Notes: generated from the letters alone by a model not told the origin. DNA of 64,000 nt from Zobellia nedashkovskayae (GCF_015330125.1 NZ_JADDXR010000002.1:4724685-4788684), one strand, 5' to 3'. Positions 1-8,908 are shown, counted from the first letter of the stretch. Numbers and translations are program-made.

Positions 1-1
1 C

Positions 2-1009
2 AACTATCAAATAAAAGAGAGTCTACCTACCAACAGCCCAATTGCCACCGATTTTAAATTCTTTCAAGATAACTACTCCGGTTTTAGACCCTTAGAAGTA
101 GCAGTTATGACTCAAGGAACAAGCAAAATATCAGATTTTGAAGTTGTCAAACAAATAGAACGTGCCGAACAACAATTAAAGGGAGAGTCGCCTATACGAA
201 ACATTCAATCTGTTTCTACACTGTACAAAGCCCTGAACAAAGCTCATAATTTAAATAAGACGGATTATTTCTCGCTTCCAAAAGACGATAAGACTTTTGA
301 GCTTTATCAAGGAGACATTAAAAAAATGGCTCGTAAACAGTATGGAAAATTCGTAAATAAAAATGAAACGAAATCGCGTATAAGAGCTAGAGTATTGGAT
401 GTTGGTACAGATACCTTGAACCAGCTGTACAAAAGGTTTGATAGTTTTACCTCTACTCAAACAGACTCCTCTCAGGTTAAATTCAAATTGACGGGAAGCG
501 GTGTGCTGTTGGACAAAAATTCGTATTATATTCAACAAAGCTTAATAACAGGGCTTTTAGCCGGATTATTAATGGTTGCACTTATAATGGCGCTACTGTT
601 CAAGAACTTTAAGCTACTCTTAATTTCTTTACTTCCAAACTTGGTACCGCTTCTATTTGCCGGAGCTTTGTTGGGCTATTTGAATATTCCATTAGAATCT
701 ACTATATCTGTTGTTTTTGCCATTGTATTTGGTATTGCGGTAGATGACACTATTCACTTTTTAGGAAGATATAAATTGTGTAGGGATAAAGGATTGGATA
801 AAGAGGCTGCCCTAGAAATTACTTTTTCGGAAACAGGTAGAGCACTGATTATCACTACCATGACGTTATTCTTCGGTTTTTTAATATTACTCTTTTCTGC
901 TCACGCACCAAGCGTAACCATTGGTTTATTGGTAAGTGTAACCCTATTAACAGCTTTGGTATTAGACCTGCTCTTATTGCCAGTTCTAATCCGGTCGTGG
1001 TTAAAATAG
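2..1009 (+). CDS. RND/MMPL-family exporter, C-terminal part (5' end outside window)
   Basis: The frame is open from the window edge, so only the last 335 or so residues of a transporter usually near 770-800 residues are seen. The visible part is a periplasmic loop followed by about five membrane helices (roughly residues 145-335), matching the last helices of an RND protein. The motif GIAVDDTIHFLGRYK in the middle of the helices is typical of the MMPL/RND (COG1033) superfamily, where the acidic residues take part in proton coupling. It ends with a short charged tail. Substrate cannot be read from the sequence. It converges on the DUF4331/TPR gene group. The family is fairly certain; calling it a lipid, hopanoid or drug exporter would be a guess. 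Confidence 0.85.
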   Translation, partial: NYQIKESLPTNSPIATDFKFFQDNYSGFRPLEVAVMTQGTSKISDFEVVKQIERAEQQLKGESPIRNIQSVSTLYKALNKAHNLNKTDYFSLPKDDKTFELYQGDIKKMARKQYGKFVNKNETKSRIRARVLDVGTDTLNQLYKRFDSFTSTQTDSSQVKFKLTGSGVLLDKNSYYIQQSLITGLLAGLLMVALIMALLFKNFKLLLISLLPNLVPLLFAGALLGYLNIPLESTISVVFAIVFGIAVDDTIHFLGRYKLCRDKGLDKEAALEITFSETGRALIITTMTLFFGFLILLFSAHAPSVTIGLLVSVTLLTALVLDLLLLPVLIRSWLK

Positions 1010-1142
1010 AAATGTAAAATTGCGTATAAGTCTATATCCAACAGAATTTCATGTGTATACAAAACCTTCTATACAAGACAACCTTAATAGCAGTAAGCAT
1101 ATTGGCAGCTAACTGTTATCATTCTAAAATAAAAATTGAAAT

Positions 1143-1253
1143 TTACTGTTTTTCGGCCTTGAGAAATTTTCTGAGTTCTTTACGGGCTACTATAATTCTG
1201 TACAATACAATAGACATAAATGAAAGCCAAGCGAAAAAAAGGAGGTACTCCAT
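1143..1253 (-). CDS. Possible 36-residue single-pass membrane peptide
   Basis: An ATG-to-TAA frame encodes a short peptide with one hydrophobic segment (residues 3-22, beginning MEYLLFFAWLSFMSIVLY) followed by a strongly basic amphipathic tail rich in Lys and Arg ending KAEKQ. This layout, a short membrane anchor with a positive cytoplasmic tail, is what real small membrane proteins look like, and its composition is unlike random AT-rich DNA. There is no clear Shine-Dalgarno, but Flavobacteriaceae often lack one. It is not a family I recognise and could be chance. It would be transcribed in the same direction as the TPR gene, downstream of that gene's terminator. Confidence 0.35.
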   Translation of the reverse strand: MEYLLFFAWLSFMSIVLYRIIVARKELRKFLKAEKQ

Positions 1254-1425
1254 AACGATACTAATTTTGGGGACTATGTTAGGTTAAATCTCTTTTATTC
1301 TAGCCACATTACAGTGACATAGAATAGCATATGTACTATTTGGAAGATAAACATAGTAATTAGTTTTGGATTTTCCTACACTAAAGTTAAAAAAAACACA
1401 AATAATTTGTTTTTTTCATTAAGAA

Positions 1426-1455
1426 AAAGAGTCAAAACCTACGTCTTGACTCTTT
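1426..1455 (-). terminator. Hairpin terminator after the TPR gene
   Basis: The arms AAAGAGTCAA and TTGACTCTTT form a 10-bp stem around a 10-nt loop, followed on the minus strand by a T-rich run. It lies about 70 bases past the stop codon of the TPR lipoprotein gene. Confidence 0.7.
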
Positions 1456-1526
1456 AAAAAACAACTTAATCTAAACCCAAATCATTATCAGACTGTTACA
1501 CAGTAGGACTTGAACCACATCTTTAC

Positions 1527-2804
1527 CTATAACTTTGCGATACTCCCTTCTGAAGAAGGCCCCAATTCATAAATTGCTTCGGCTAATTCTGTTTTAATCG
1601 CTTTTGCTTTTTCAATTTGCCCTGTAGCTTTATAAATTTCAGCAGCATAGAGTAGTATAGCTGGTTCAAAAGTTTTTCCCTCAATATACTCTTGAACAAT
1701 CTCTAATGCCTTCTCTTTATCTCCTTTTTTAAAGTGACTATATGCCAATAAGCTATACGATTCTGGTGTGGGTCTATTACCCACTTCTTTTCTTGACAGT
1801 TTTAACGCCTTGTCAAACTGATCTGTTCTGTCTAAATAAAGTGAAACATTGTACGTGTTGTACATATCTCCATACGCTGGATTTTGAACCATTTCAAAAT
1901 AAGTATCAAAATTTGAGAGGCTTTTTAAATCATCGCCCATGAAATCTGCAATTTCAGCTTTTAACAAATAATAATCAGGTGCCTTATAGTTTTTGGTTAC
2001 AGAGTCCAGAATACGCATTGCCTCATCTGCTTTCTTTTCGTGAGAGAACACTATCCAAGCTATTCCCTTTTTTGCATATGCATTACCAGGGTCTAACGCT
2101 AATGCTTTTAAATAATGCTTATAAGAATCCTCAATTCTTCCCGCATGTCCGTAGTAGTCTGCAAGATTTGTGTAAGCCCACAATCTTAACCCCTTATCTT
2201 TTGAATCTTCAGCTTTTTCCTTAGCCTTTTCCATAAACCTGATGGTCGTAGCTAAATCGCCTTTGTGGTCGTTCCATTTAGACAATCGGATTAAATATCC
2301 AAAATCATTCATGTTTTTAAGGCTATCCAAGTATTTCTGAGCCGTGTCATAATTACCCAATTCCATGTTCACATCAAACATAAGACCAAGGGTTTGATCA
2401 ACACCACTCTTAATTGTACGTGCAGAATCTGCAAGTTGCGCAGCTTCCCTAAAACGATGTTGTGAAATATAATTTCTTGCCAAAGCCCTATAATAACTAG
2501 CCTTTCCTATAGCCGCAATAGCAACTGCCTTCTCTAGAACCTGTTCTGCCTTTTTTAAATATTGAATATCACCAGTATTCTGAAAATAGCGGTTATACTC
2601 CCCTCCTACGATACCAAAACTCATTAACTGAGAACTATCTGGTAATATCTTGTTATTCCAAAGTTCAAAATATTTTGAAGTGGTCTTTGAAGGATTTGAT
2701 GTCAAGTACTTATTATAATCTTCCTTATTGGTCAACAGGTTTTTAGTCTCTGTTTGGCATGAGGAAAGAAAAAGCAATACAATGCAAATGGTAACGTATT
2801 TCAT
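1527..2804 (-). CDS. TPR-repeat lipoprotein
   Basis: 425 residues. The N-terminus is a lipoprotein signal peptide with lipobox LSSC (Cys16), so the product is lipid-anchored, probably facing the periplasm. The rest is helical and made of tetratricopeptide repeats, clearest in residues 70-130, 205-290 and 345-410 (for example ALALDPGNAYAKKGIAW and SYSLLAYSHFKKGDKEKAL). TPRs are protein-binding scaffolds; there is no enzymatic domain. It is the last gene of a leftward group with two DUF4331 proteins, about 100 bases after the second. I recall TPR proteins commonly accompanying DUF4331 genes in flavobacteria, which would suggest a shared envelope role; that role is unknown. Confidence 0.85.
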   Translation of the reverse strand: MKYVTICIVLLFLSSCQTETKNLLTNKEDYNKYLTSNPSKTTSKYFELWNNKILPDSSQLMSFGIVGGEYNRYFQNTGDIQYLKKAEQVLEKAVAIAAIGKASYYRALARNYISQHRFREAAQLADSARTIKSGVDQTLGLMFDVNMELGNYDTAQKYLDSLKNMNDFGYLIRLSKWNDHKGDLATTIRFMEKAKEKAEDSKDKGLRLWAYTNLADYYGHAGRIEDSYKHYLKALALDPGNAYAKKGIAWIVFSHEKKADEAMRILDSVTKNYKAPDYYLLKAEIADFMGDDLKSLSNFDTYFEMVQNPAYGDMYNTYNVSLYLDRTDQFDKALKLSRKEVGNRPTPESYSLLAYSHFKKGDKEKALEIVQEYIEGKTFEPAILLYAAEIYKATGQIEKAKAIKTELAEAIYELGPSSEGSIAKL

Positions 2805-2903
2805 CTTCAGATTTTTATGGTTTGGATATTGATTTTGATTTGATAAAAAGGGGAGGATTTGAATACCACCCTCCCCACTCCTTCTTTTTCATAGACTTTC
2901 GTC

Positions 2904-3692
2904 TTATTCAGGAGCCCCCAAATACGGGAATGTATCTGTTGGATTTGCAGTAATAGCAACTCCATCCGAAACCAATCTCGGGAAAGTCCCCACACCTTCT
3001 ACTTCTTGACCATTAAAACGGGCTCCGTCGCCCCCTCCAAAAAGAAGGATCAAAGAAACATCAATAACATCGTCCTGTAATGTTCTACCTGTAAAACCAA
3101 TAGCGCCTTCAAAATTTGGTGCACCACTACCTCCATTAAAATAAGTGGTAGGCAAATCCGGAGCTATTTCTAGAACATCGTTTGCTAAAACAGTAGTTAA
3201 TACCTCTGCACTTACAATATTGTCTGTAAAACCATCCTTGTCAGGACCATTTAGAATATCACCTAAAATATTAGGCTGATAGTTAACATCTTCGGGATTA
3301 AGACCTAACAATTCTGCATACACATCATGCAAACCTTCCAATCTATTTTCAAAATCTTTTTGATAAAATTCTGCAATCGTAGACGGTACTGCTTGGTTAT
3401 AAGGGTCTTTAAAATCAGGAATACTCAGAACCGTATTAATACCTGGTCTACCCATAAAATCTACTTGGGCGTACGTACCAGAAAAGTCTGGAGGAGTAAC
3501 CATCATCTCTTCTCCTTCTTCACAAGGCTCACAAGAAGCACCACCACAATCAACTCCGGTTTCCGTACCGTTCATAATACCGTCAGTACAACTGGTTTCT
3601 ACCATTTCTAAAGCGTCATCATCATCACAGGCAACAAACATCGTAGCTGCGCAAAGCGATAAGAACATGTATTTTATAGTATATAATTTCAT
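2904..3692 (-). CDS. DUF4331-type lipoprotein (C-terminal-half-like)
   Basis: 262 residues. A signal peptide ends in a lipobox (MFVAC, Cys22) followed by an acidic DDDD stretch. Residues 35-58 hold a Cys-rich segment of the type CTDGIMNGTETGVDCGG, a spacer seen in many secreted flavobacterial proteins. From about residue 70 the sequence (QVDFMGRPGINTVL) matches what I know of the second half of DUF4331 proteins. The upstream neighbour, 25 bases away, carries the matching first half. Function unknown; extracytoplasmic. Operon with the upstream DUF4331 gene and the TPR gene downstream. Confidence 0.8.
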   Translation of the reverse strand: MKLYTIKYMFLSLCAATMFVACDDDDALEMVETSCTDGIMNGTETGVDCGGASCEPCEEGEEMMVTPPDFSGTYAQVDFMGRPGINTVLSIPDFKDPYNQAVPSTIAEFYQKDFENRLEGLHDVYAELLGLNPEDVNYQPNILGDILNGPDKDGFTDNIVSAEVLTTVLANDVLEIAPDLPTTYFNGGSGAPNFEGAIGFTGRTLQDDVIDVSLILLFGGGDGARFNGQEVEGVGTFPRLVSDGVAITANPTDTFPYLGAPE

Positions 3693-3717
3693 TACTTTTT
3701 AATTTTAAGATTAGTTA

Positions 3718-4398
3718 TTATTGTTTTCTATTGGTAGTTACCCAAGTCTTGTACACTTTTAAGCCTAAAACATTCGTACCGGTAGTTTCACCTAAAATGC
3801 TATTTGGAATTTCTAGTACCAAGGCCATAGTATTGGCTCCGTCAAAAGTATCTACAGCTTCACCTGCAGGTAAGAATCCTTCTGGTGCAGTACCTCCAAT
3901 AACCTTATTGAACTGTCCAAAGTCAAAAAAGAAAGCATCTTGTCTTGGTCCGGCAAAAAGAGAAATACCAGATTCCGTTGTTGTAGTTAAAGCACTTTCT
4001 GTAGATATGGCAACTTGCCCTAGTGGCGAACCGATCATTACCTCACTACTCTTACCTGTTGTACTAGGAATAGCTGGGCCAAAGAAATACATAGTATCTT
4101 TTCTAGGAATAGCCTGAATAACCAAATCTTCAATTAAATCGTTATTGGTGTCAATATTAATCTCAGTTAATACATTCTCGTCAAACGTCCCGTAAGCTAA
4201 ATCCTCAAGTACATTTGTTTGTAGGTCTACTATAAAAACGGTGTTACCTGGATTGGAGGGAGATTCAAATCCGTAGAAATCAGCAATGTCAGCTGTATTT
4301 CCTGTAGTACCTGGCGCATCAATATGATCCGCTGCTACTAAAACCGCACCAACTACGGCCAGGATTCCCATGCCGAATAAAAGTTTTGTCTTTTTCAT
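3718..4398 (-). CDS. DUF4331 family protein (N-terminal-half-like)
   Basis: 226 residues with an N-terminal signal peptide or membrane anchor (about residues 5-22) followed directly by the family hallmark ADHIDAPGTTGNTADIADFY. The product starts like a DUF4331 protein but stops after about 200 mature residues at KVYKTWVTTNRKQ, where full-length members continue into the RMGRP/INTV half. That half is in the next gene. It is the first gene of the leftward group. DUF4331 proteins are secreted and of unknown function. Start chosen at the ATG giving a clean signal peptide. Confidence 0.85.
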   Translation of the reverse strand: MKKTKLLFGMGILAVVGAVLVAADHIDAPGTTGNTADIADFYGFESPSNPGNTVFIVDLQTNVLEDLAYGTFDENVLTEINIDTNNDLIEDLVIQAIPRKDTMYFFGPAIPSTTGKSSEVMIGSPLGQVAISTESALTTTTESGISLFAGPRQDAFFFDFGQFNKVIGGTAPEGFLPAGEAVDTFDGANTMALVLEIPNSILGETTGTNVLGLKVYKTWVTTNRKQ

Positions 4399-4692
4399 TT
4401 TTAAGTTTTTAATGATTATTAATTCACCCCTACTTACGGGGCTTTAGTATGGGGGTTTGGTTTTAAATGTTAAAACAATGTTAAAAACAAATAGAGCCGA
4501 TTCTTTATTTTCATCTGCATCCCTCAATAATCTGAAATCAGAATTAAAAGACTCATTATTAAATAAGTGACAATAATGAACGTGGTTAATTCTTACCTTT
4601 TTAAAAATGAGCTTCTTAATGGGATTCTCCTACAAAAGCAGTTTTCGTTTGCACATTTTAGCGTAATTTGGCGGTTTAATAACCAATACCAT

Positions 4693-5880
4693 ATGAACCC
4701 TTCAGCCTCCGGTTGGATAAATAAATTCGGTTCGCTTACAGAAAAAGAGCAGGGCCTTTATACGGATTTCGATTCGCATTACCGCGATTTAAGAAATACG
4801 GGGTTTGTCTATGGCATAAACATGGAGATTCCGGAGTTTATAGTTCCAGAATACAAACTTTCTGAGGATGAGAGGGCTAAAATTAATTTACTCAATGCAC
4901 TTTATGGTATCTATAGATTAGAAACCAACGAAAGTGAGTTTGAACCTTTTTTAGAAAAGACATTTGAGTTTTATAAAGTATTGAAGGTTGGTCATTTTTC
5001 ATTTTTGAGCAAAATGCTTACCGGCTCAACCACACCTGCACGGCTAGAAAAACTCATAGAAGCCAGGGTGTCATTAGGAGATACATTACTTAATAAGACC
5101 TTTAACAGCGTAATTACCAATTCCTTGCTTTTTATTGACGTACTGCTATTTAAGTGCTATTTGGGCGACCCTAGGGATATCCGGGAACAGGCCAAGCTCA
5201 TGGAGTACTTGACTATAAATATTACCTACCACGCCTTAAGTTCAAAAGAAACCAACAAAAGTGATGAGCGCTTAGCGTTACTGTTTGCTTCTTCACTAAC
5301 GTTTATTGAAAGTGATGCTCAAGATTTTGATGGTTCGTATCGGCAGCAGTTACTTGAAAAACGTTCTGAAATAGAAAACCGATATTTTTTAGATATTGCT
5401 TGTCTGGCGGTATGGGAAGATAAATCTTTGGAATACCAAGAATCCGAATTCATTTTCGGACTCGGCAAAGACTTGGGGTTAAAAGAAGGCATCATTACAA
5501 ACTCACTAGATGAGATAAAGCTATTCTTTCTTAAAAATTCAAAAACAGTACCTTTTCTTAAAGACACCAATCTAGCTATTCAATTTTATGACAACATGTC
5601 TAAAATGGTAAACAAGCTAATTTTAAGAAATAGCAAACGACTACAAAAAGAACTATCGGAAAGTAAAGAGTTGGTTTTCCTTATTTCAAAATCTACTATG
5701 AAAGACCTTACTCCAGAAGAGAAGAAAAAGGTTCAAAATCAGCTTATAGATATTTTCAAAAGCATACCCTCTTTGGCTATATTTTTACTTCCTGGAGGTG
5801 CAGTACTTCTACCTATTTTCATTAAACTAATTCCAAAACTGTTACCTTCTTCTTTTGATGAAAATCGCGTAGAAAAATAG
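4693..5880 (+). CDS. LETM1-related biofilm-associated protein
   Basis: With the chosen start the protein has 395 residues and begins MNPSASGWINKFG, the usual beginning of this flavobacterial family; the frame is open 42 codons further upstream (to 4567) without resembling the family. The product is mostly helical and acidic. A hydrophobic segment near the C-terminus (IFLLPGGAVLLPIFIKLIPK) matches the conserved core of LETM1 proteins, which in mitochondria are linked to cation exchange. The NCBI family name refers to biofilm formation; the molecular role is not established. A weak TTTG...TAATTTGG promoter-like sequence lies just ahead of the chosen start. Single gene, convergent with the LytTR regulator. 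Confidence 0.8.
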   Translation: MNPSASGWINKFGSLTEKEQGLYTDFDSHYRDLRNTGFVYGINMEIPEFIVPEYKLSEDERAKINLLNALYGIYRLETNESEFEPFLEKTFEFYKVLKVGHFSFLSKMLTGSTTPARLEKLIEARVSLGDTLLNKTFNSVITNSLLFIDVLLFKCYLGDPRDIREQAKLMEYLTINITYHALSSKETNKSDERLALLFASSLTFIESDAQDFDGSYRQQLLEKRSEIENRYFLDIACLAVWEDKSLEYQESEFIFGLGKDLGLKEGIITNSLDEIKLFFLKNSKTVPFLKDTNLAIQFYDNMSKMVNKLILRNSKRLQKELSESKELVFLISKSTMKDLTPEEKKKVQNQLIDIFKSIPSLAIFLLPGGAVLLPIFIKLIPKLLPSSFDENRVEK

Positions 5881-5959
5881 ATTTTTTTGTTAAAAAAGCT
5901 GCTATAAGGAAAATCTATGGTGGGTGTTAATTATTTTTAAATCAGATTTTTAAACACGA

Positions 5960-6715
5960 TTACTCTAACCATAACTTAAAGTCCTTTACACGATCTCTAC
6001 TCACAATGATTTCTTGTTCATTAAAGTGATTTAGCTTAATTTGAAGCCTAGAATTCGTATATGAAACAATGTCTTTTATATGGTTAATGTTGATGTAAAA
6101 TTTACGACTTACCCGGAAGAAAGTTTTCGGTTCCAACTCGTTTTCAAGATTCTCTAAAGTAGTATCCAAAAGGTAATTTCTTCCATCTGAAGTTGCCGCA
6201 TACGTACCTTTGTTTTCACTATAAAAACTTTCTACTTCATCTGCATTTATAATTTTTAGATGCTGCCCCACTCTAGCTGTGAATCGTTTTTTATACTCAC
6301 GTTCCAATGGATTAACCAATAGATTTTTGATATCATCAAAATTGAGGGTCATGCTTTTAGCCTCTGGCTTAAATGACTGATACTTCTTTACAGCAGCCTC
6401 TAATTCCTCATCATCAATAGGCTTCAACAAGTAGTCAATACTATTCAGCTTAAACGCCTGCAACGCGTATTCGTCGTAAGCGGTCGTGAAAATAATAGCA
6501 CTTTTGACCTCTACAGCGTCAAAAATCTCAAACGAAAGTCCATCTGAAAGTTGAATGTCCAAGAAAATTAAATCTGGATGCGGATTGTTTAAAAACCACT
6601 CTACAGCTTCTTCCACAGAATGCAACATTTCCGACACTTCCACATCTAATTCGGATAATAAACGGGATAATCGTCTTGCTGCAGGCTTTTCATCTTCAAT
6701 AACAATAGTCTTCAT
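5960..6715 (-). CDS. LytTR-family response regulator
   Basis: 251 residues. The receiver domain (1-120) has the acidic pair ED (residues 7-8), the phosphoacceptor Asp53 in LIFLDIQLS, the conserved Thr in IFTTAYDEYALQAF and the Lys in DYLLKPID. The C-terminal LytTR DNA-binding domain (about 140-251) contains FFRVSRKFYININHI. It is the last gene of the kinase-2TM-2TM-regulator operon, 30 bases after the preceding 2TM gene, and is therefore the probable partner of the LytS-like kinase. The LytTR-type direct repeats upstream of the kinase gene and of the first free 2TM gene are its most likely targets, implying autoregulation. Confidence 0.92.
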   Translation of the reverse strand: MKTIVIEDEKPAARRLSRLLSELDVEVSEMLHSVEEAVEWFLNNPHPDLIFLDIQLSDGLSFEIFDAVEVKSAIIFTTAYDEYALQAFKLNSIDYLLKPIDDEELEAAVKKYQSFKPEAKSMTLNFDDIKNLLVNPLEREYKKRFTARVGQHLKIINADEVESFYSENKGTYAATSDGRNYLLDTTLENLENELEPKTFFRVSRKFYININHIKDIVSYTNSRLQIKLNHFNEQEIIVSRDRVKDFKLWLE

Positions 6716-6745
6716 ATTTGGTTTGGTTAGTTTTTATAAAATTGA

Positions 6746-7084
6746 CTACGAATACTTTTTCATTTCGTTTTTATCAGCATCCATGTACTTTTGAATTTGA
6801 CGCTCTTCCCAAGCCTTGCTAAAGAAAGGGTTGTATGAAAACACTTTAAAGCCATGAAAAATAACACCTATACCCCAGAAAATAAATGTTGAAAAGGTGT
6901 TGAAATTAAAAAATGAGTCAACAAAACTTTCGCCGTTGTTCATATTACCGATTACGGCTCCTGTTATGATCATTATATTTACTAACACGAACACAACCAG
7001 ATGAATATAAAAACCTTTTAGCTGCTCTATTCGTTTTTTAGCCCTGACCTGCTTACTTCTTCTACCTAATGATGATGGTTCCAT
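6746..7084 (-). CDS. 2TM domain protein
   Basis: 112 residues: a basic N-terminus (RRSKQVRAKKRIEQLKGFY), two hydrophobic segments (about residues 33-52 and 68-88) joined by a short loop, and a C-terminal signature NPFFSKAWEERQIQKYMD. This is the Pfam 2TM architecture (PF13239), a pair of helices of unknown function. Two related copies lie upstream, one fused to the histidine kinase. Second free 2TM gene of the operon, 39 bases after its neighbour. A role in membrane sensing or as an effector is inference. Confidence 0.85.
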   Translation of the reverse strand: MEPSSLGRRSKQVRAKKRIEQLKGFYIHLVVFVLVNIMIITGAVIGNMNNGESFVDSFFNFNTFSTFIFWGIGVIFHGFKVFSYNPFFSKAWEERQIQKYMDADKNEMKKYS

Positions 7085-7123
7085 TTTTGTCTTTTTTATA
7101 TTTAAACTTAACTGAGTTAAAGA

Positions 7124-7417
7124 CTACTGCCATTTTGTTCTTTGCTCATCTTCCTTCATGAATTGCTTTATCTTTCGCTGTTCCCAGTCACGTCCAAAAA
7201 ACGGATTACCTCCAAATGTTTTTACAGCCCCAATAACAACACCAATACCCCAACCAAAAGCAGCCCACAAAAACCAAGCATATGCAAAACCATTGGTGTA
7301 GTAATTTATAGCAGCCAAGAAACTTATGGTAACGACATAAGAAATTAACCCATTATAGAATTTTTTCTCACGCTCAACTCGTTCTTTCGCCCTAATATAT
7401 TTGCTTTCGTTTTCCAT
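7124..7417 (-). CDS. 2TM domain protein
   Basis: 97 residues with the same layout as its neighbours: charged start (YIRAKERVEREKKFY), two membrane helices (about 24-44 and 50-70), then NPFFGRDWEQRKIKQFM. It lies 147 bases after the kinase-2TM gene, the largest gap in the operon. A pair of 11-bp repeats 21 bp apart sits 77-108 bases upstream of its start, so it may have its own regulated promoter. Confidence 0.87.
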   Translation of the reverse strand: MENESKYIRAKERVEREKKFYNGLISYVVTISFLAAINYYTNGFAYAWFLWAAFGWGIGVVIGAVKTFGGNPFFGRDWEQRKIKQFMKEDEQRTKWQ

Positions 7418-7493
7418 GATTTAAATGTTTTTCTCGTTATTTATTACAAGTTCAAATTTCATCAAAAGGGTCTTGTTTTTAAAATGTTACTTT

Positions 7494-7525
7494 CTGAACT
7501 GTAATTTTTTATGACTGAACTGTAA
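7494..7525 (-). promoter_or_regulatory. Probable LytTR operator: direct repeat, 21-bp period
   Basis: CTGAACTGTAA occurs at 7494-7504 and again, identical, at 7515-7525. On the minus strand each copy reads TTACAGTTCAG, containing ACAGTTCAG, which fits the published LytTR consensus [TA][AC][CA]GTTN[AG][TG] at every position. Two half-sites on one helix face two turns apart is the known LytTR arrangement (AgrA, ComE). It precedes the 2TM gene that starts at 7417. Confidence 0.7.
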
Positions 7526-7564
7526 ACTTTTAATTTAACCTCTATACAAGACGTTAAAATCAGT

Positions 7565-8908
7565 TTAGAAGTTATCATCATCCATATACTCCTGCATCTT
7601 TTTCTCTTCCCATCGTTTACCCCAAAGCGGATTTTTTCCAAAGGCCTCCATAGCGTGCATAGCAATCCCAAAACCCCAACCCAAAATAGGAAATATTACC
7701 CACGGAAAGCTTGTTGTTCTATAATTTAAAAAAGCCAAACATGGTATAACAATGCAGTATGCTAACAAATTACCGTAAAATCCCTTAATTGCCTCTACCC
7801 GCTCCTTCGCCTTCTTATAGCGCTTATCCTCTATATATTCATGTTGTATTTCCATAGCTGAAATTTCTTTTAAAAGTATAGGCAACCGAACACTAAACTC
7901 TTTAGCTGTTTTATCAATCACCACCTTTCTATCTGTCAAAAGCGCATAGCGCTCACGTATGTTATACAAGCCAACACCAGTGCTTTTCTTAACCACTTGC
8001 TTCTCTTGAAGGTTGTTCACCACCACAAGCTCACCATTTTGTTCAAAAACTTTTAAATGCAAAGGCTTTCCAGAAGTGACCACATTATGCTTAACAGCAT
8101 TCTCTATTAACAACTGAAGTGATAAGGGAACAATCTTAGCTTCCGGGTCCTTGCTCTCTTCTAGGATGTCAAAAACAATACTATCTTCAAACCGCATTTT
8201 CAAAAGCCGGACATAGGTTTTAGCAAATTTGAGCTCTTCATCAACAAGAACCAAGTCTTTACTTTTTTGTTCAAGTACATACCTGTAAACCTTTGATAAG
8301 GAAGATGTAAACTTCTGTGCCTGGTACGGGTCTTCTTCAATAAGACTAGACAATACATTTAAGCTATTAAATAGAAAATGAGGGTCTAGTTGATTCTTCA
8401 AAGCATCGAATTTTGCCGATGCCGTATTGGCTATTATTTTCTGCTCCTTAACCTTGTTTTCTTGCCTATACCGGTAATAATAGACAGCATAAAAGATTAA
8501 AGCAAAAGTCAAAGAAATTATCGTAGACCTTAGATAGTTTTCTGTTGAATTATAAGTTAAAGCTTCTTGAACAGACCAATTCTCAATTACTACCAAAACA
8601 ATAAAAGTTGCTACAAAAACACCAAAACAAGATATCACCACATTACCTAACACGGCAATAGTCATTCTCTTAATGTTATATATGTTTCTCTCAAATTTTT
8701 TCAAAAGAAAATAGAACCATGACATATTAGCCATATACAACACTATTGAAAACACAAGATTGGTAAAGTACTCTCGCCAGATATCTTCATAGATAAAAGC
8801 AAACCTTTGCTCATCTAAAAAGTAGCTATAGGCCATAAACCCAAAGAAGACTATATTCCCAATAATAAAACCCCGAAAGAGTTCTTTTAAAATTCTGTTG
8901 CCTCCCAT
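7565..8908 (-). CDS. LytS-like sensor histidine kinase fused to a C-terminal 2TM domain
   Basis: 447 residues. Four predicted membrane helices (about 13-31, 47-69, 82-108, 127-145), then a His_kinase domain of the LytS/YehU type with QLDPHFLFNSLNVL (His177), and an ATPase domain with LLIENAVKHN near 265 and GVGLYNIRERY near 318. The frame then runs on without a stop into a complete 2TM domain (about 355-447, ending NPLWGKRWEEKKMQEYM). Met352, at 7855, is where a free 2TM protein would start, so either a true fusion or an internal start is possible. First gene of the operon; its product probably phosphorylates the LytTR regulator. Confidence 0.9.
   Translation of the reverse strand: MGGNRILKELFRGFIIGNIVFFGFMAYSYFLDEQRFAFIYEDIWREYFTNLVFSIVLYMANMSWFYFLLKKFERNIYNIKRMTIAVLGNVVISCFGVFVATFIVLVVIENWSVQEALTYNSTENYLRSTIISLTFALIFYAVYYYRYRQENKVKEQKIIANTASAKFDALKNQLDPHFLFNSLNVLSSLIEEDPYQAQKFTSSLSKVYRYVLEQKSKDLVLVDEELKFAKTYVRLLKMRFEDSIVFDILEESKDPEAKIVPLSLQLLIENAVKHNVVTSGKPLHLKVFEQNGELVVVNNLQEKQVVKKSTGVGLYNIRERYALLTDRKVVIDKTAKEFSVRLPILLKEISAMEIQHEYIEDKRYKKAKERVEAIKGFYGNLLAYCIVIPCLAFLNYRTTSFPWVIFPILGWGFGIAMHAMEAFGKNPLWGKRWEEKKMQEYMDDDNF

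Larger units (their letters stand above)
1010..1526. other. Intergenic stretch between convergent genes
   Basis: About 517 bases between the RND exporter and the TPR lipoprotein gene. It contains a possible 36-residue membrane peptide gene on the minus strand (1143-1253) and a hairpin terminator near 1426-1455. The rest is AT-rich with no further feature I can support. A 78-codon frame on the plus strand (1051-1287) looks like chance. Confidence 0.5.

Noticed and set aside
1051..1287. 78-codon frame on the plus strand
   Set aside because: No family resemblance, erratic composition, and it lies opposite the more convincing small minus-strand frame.
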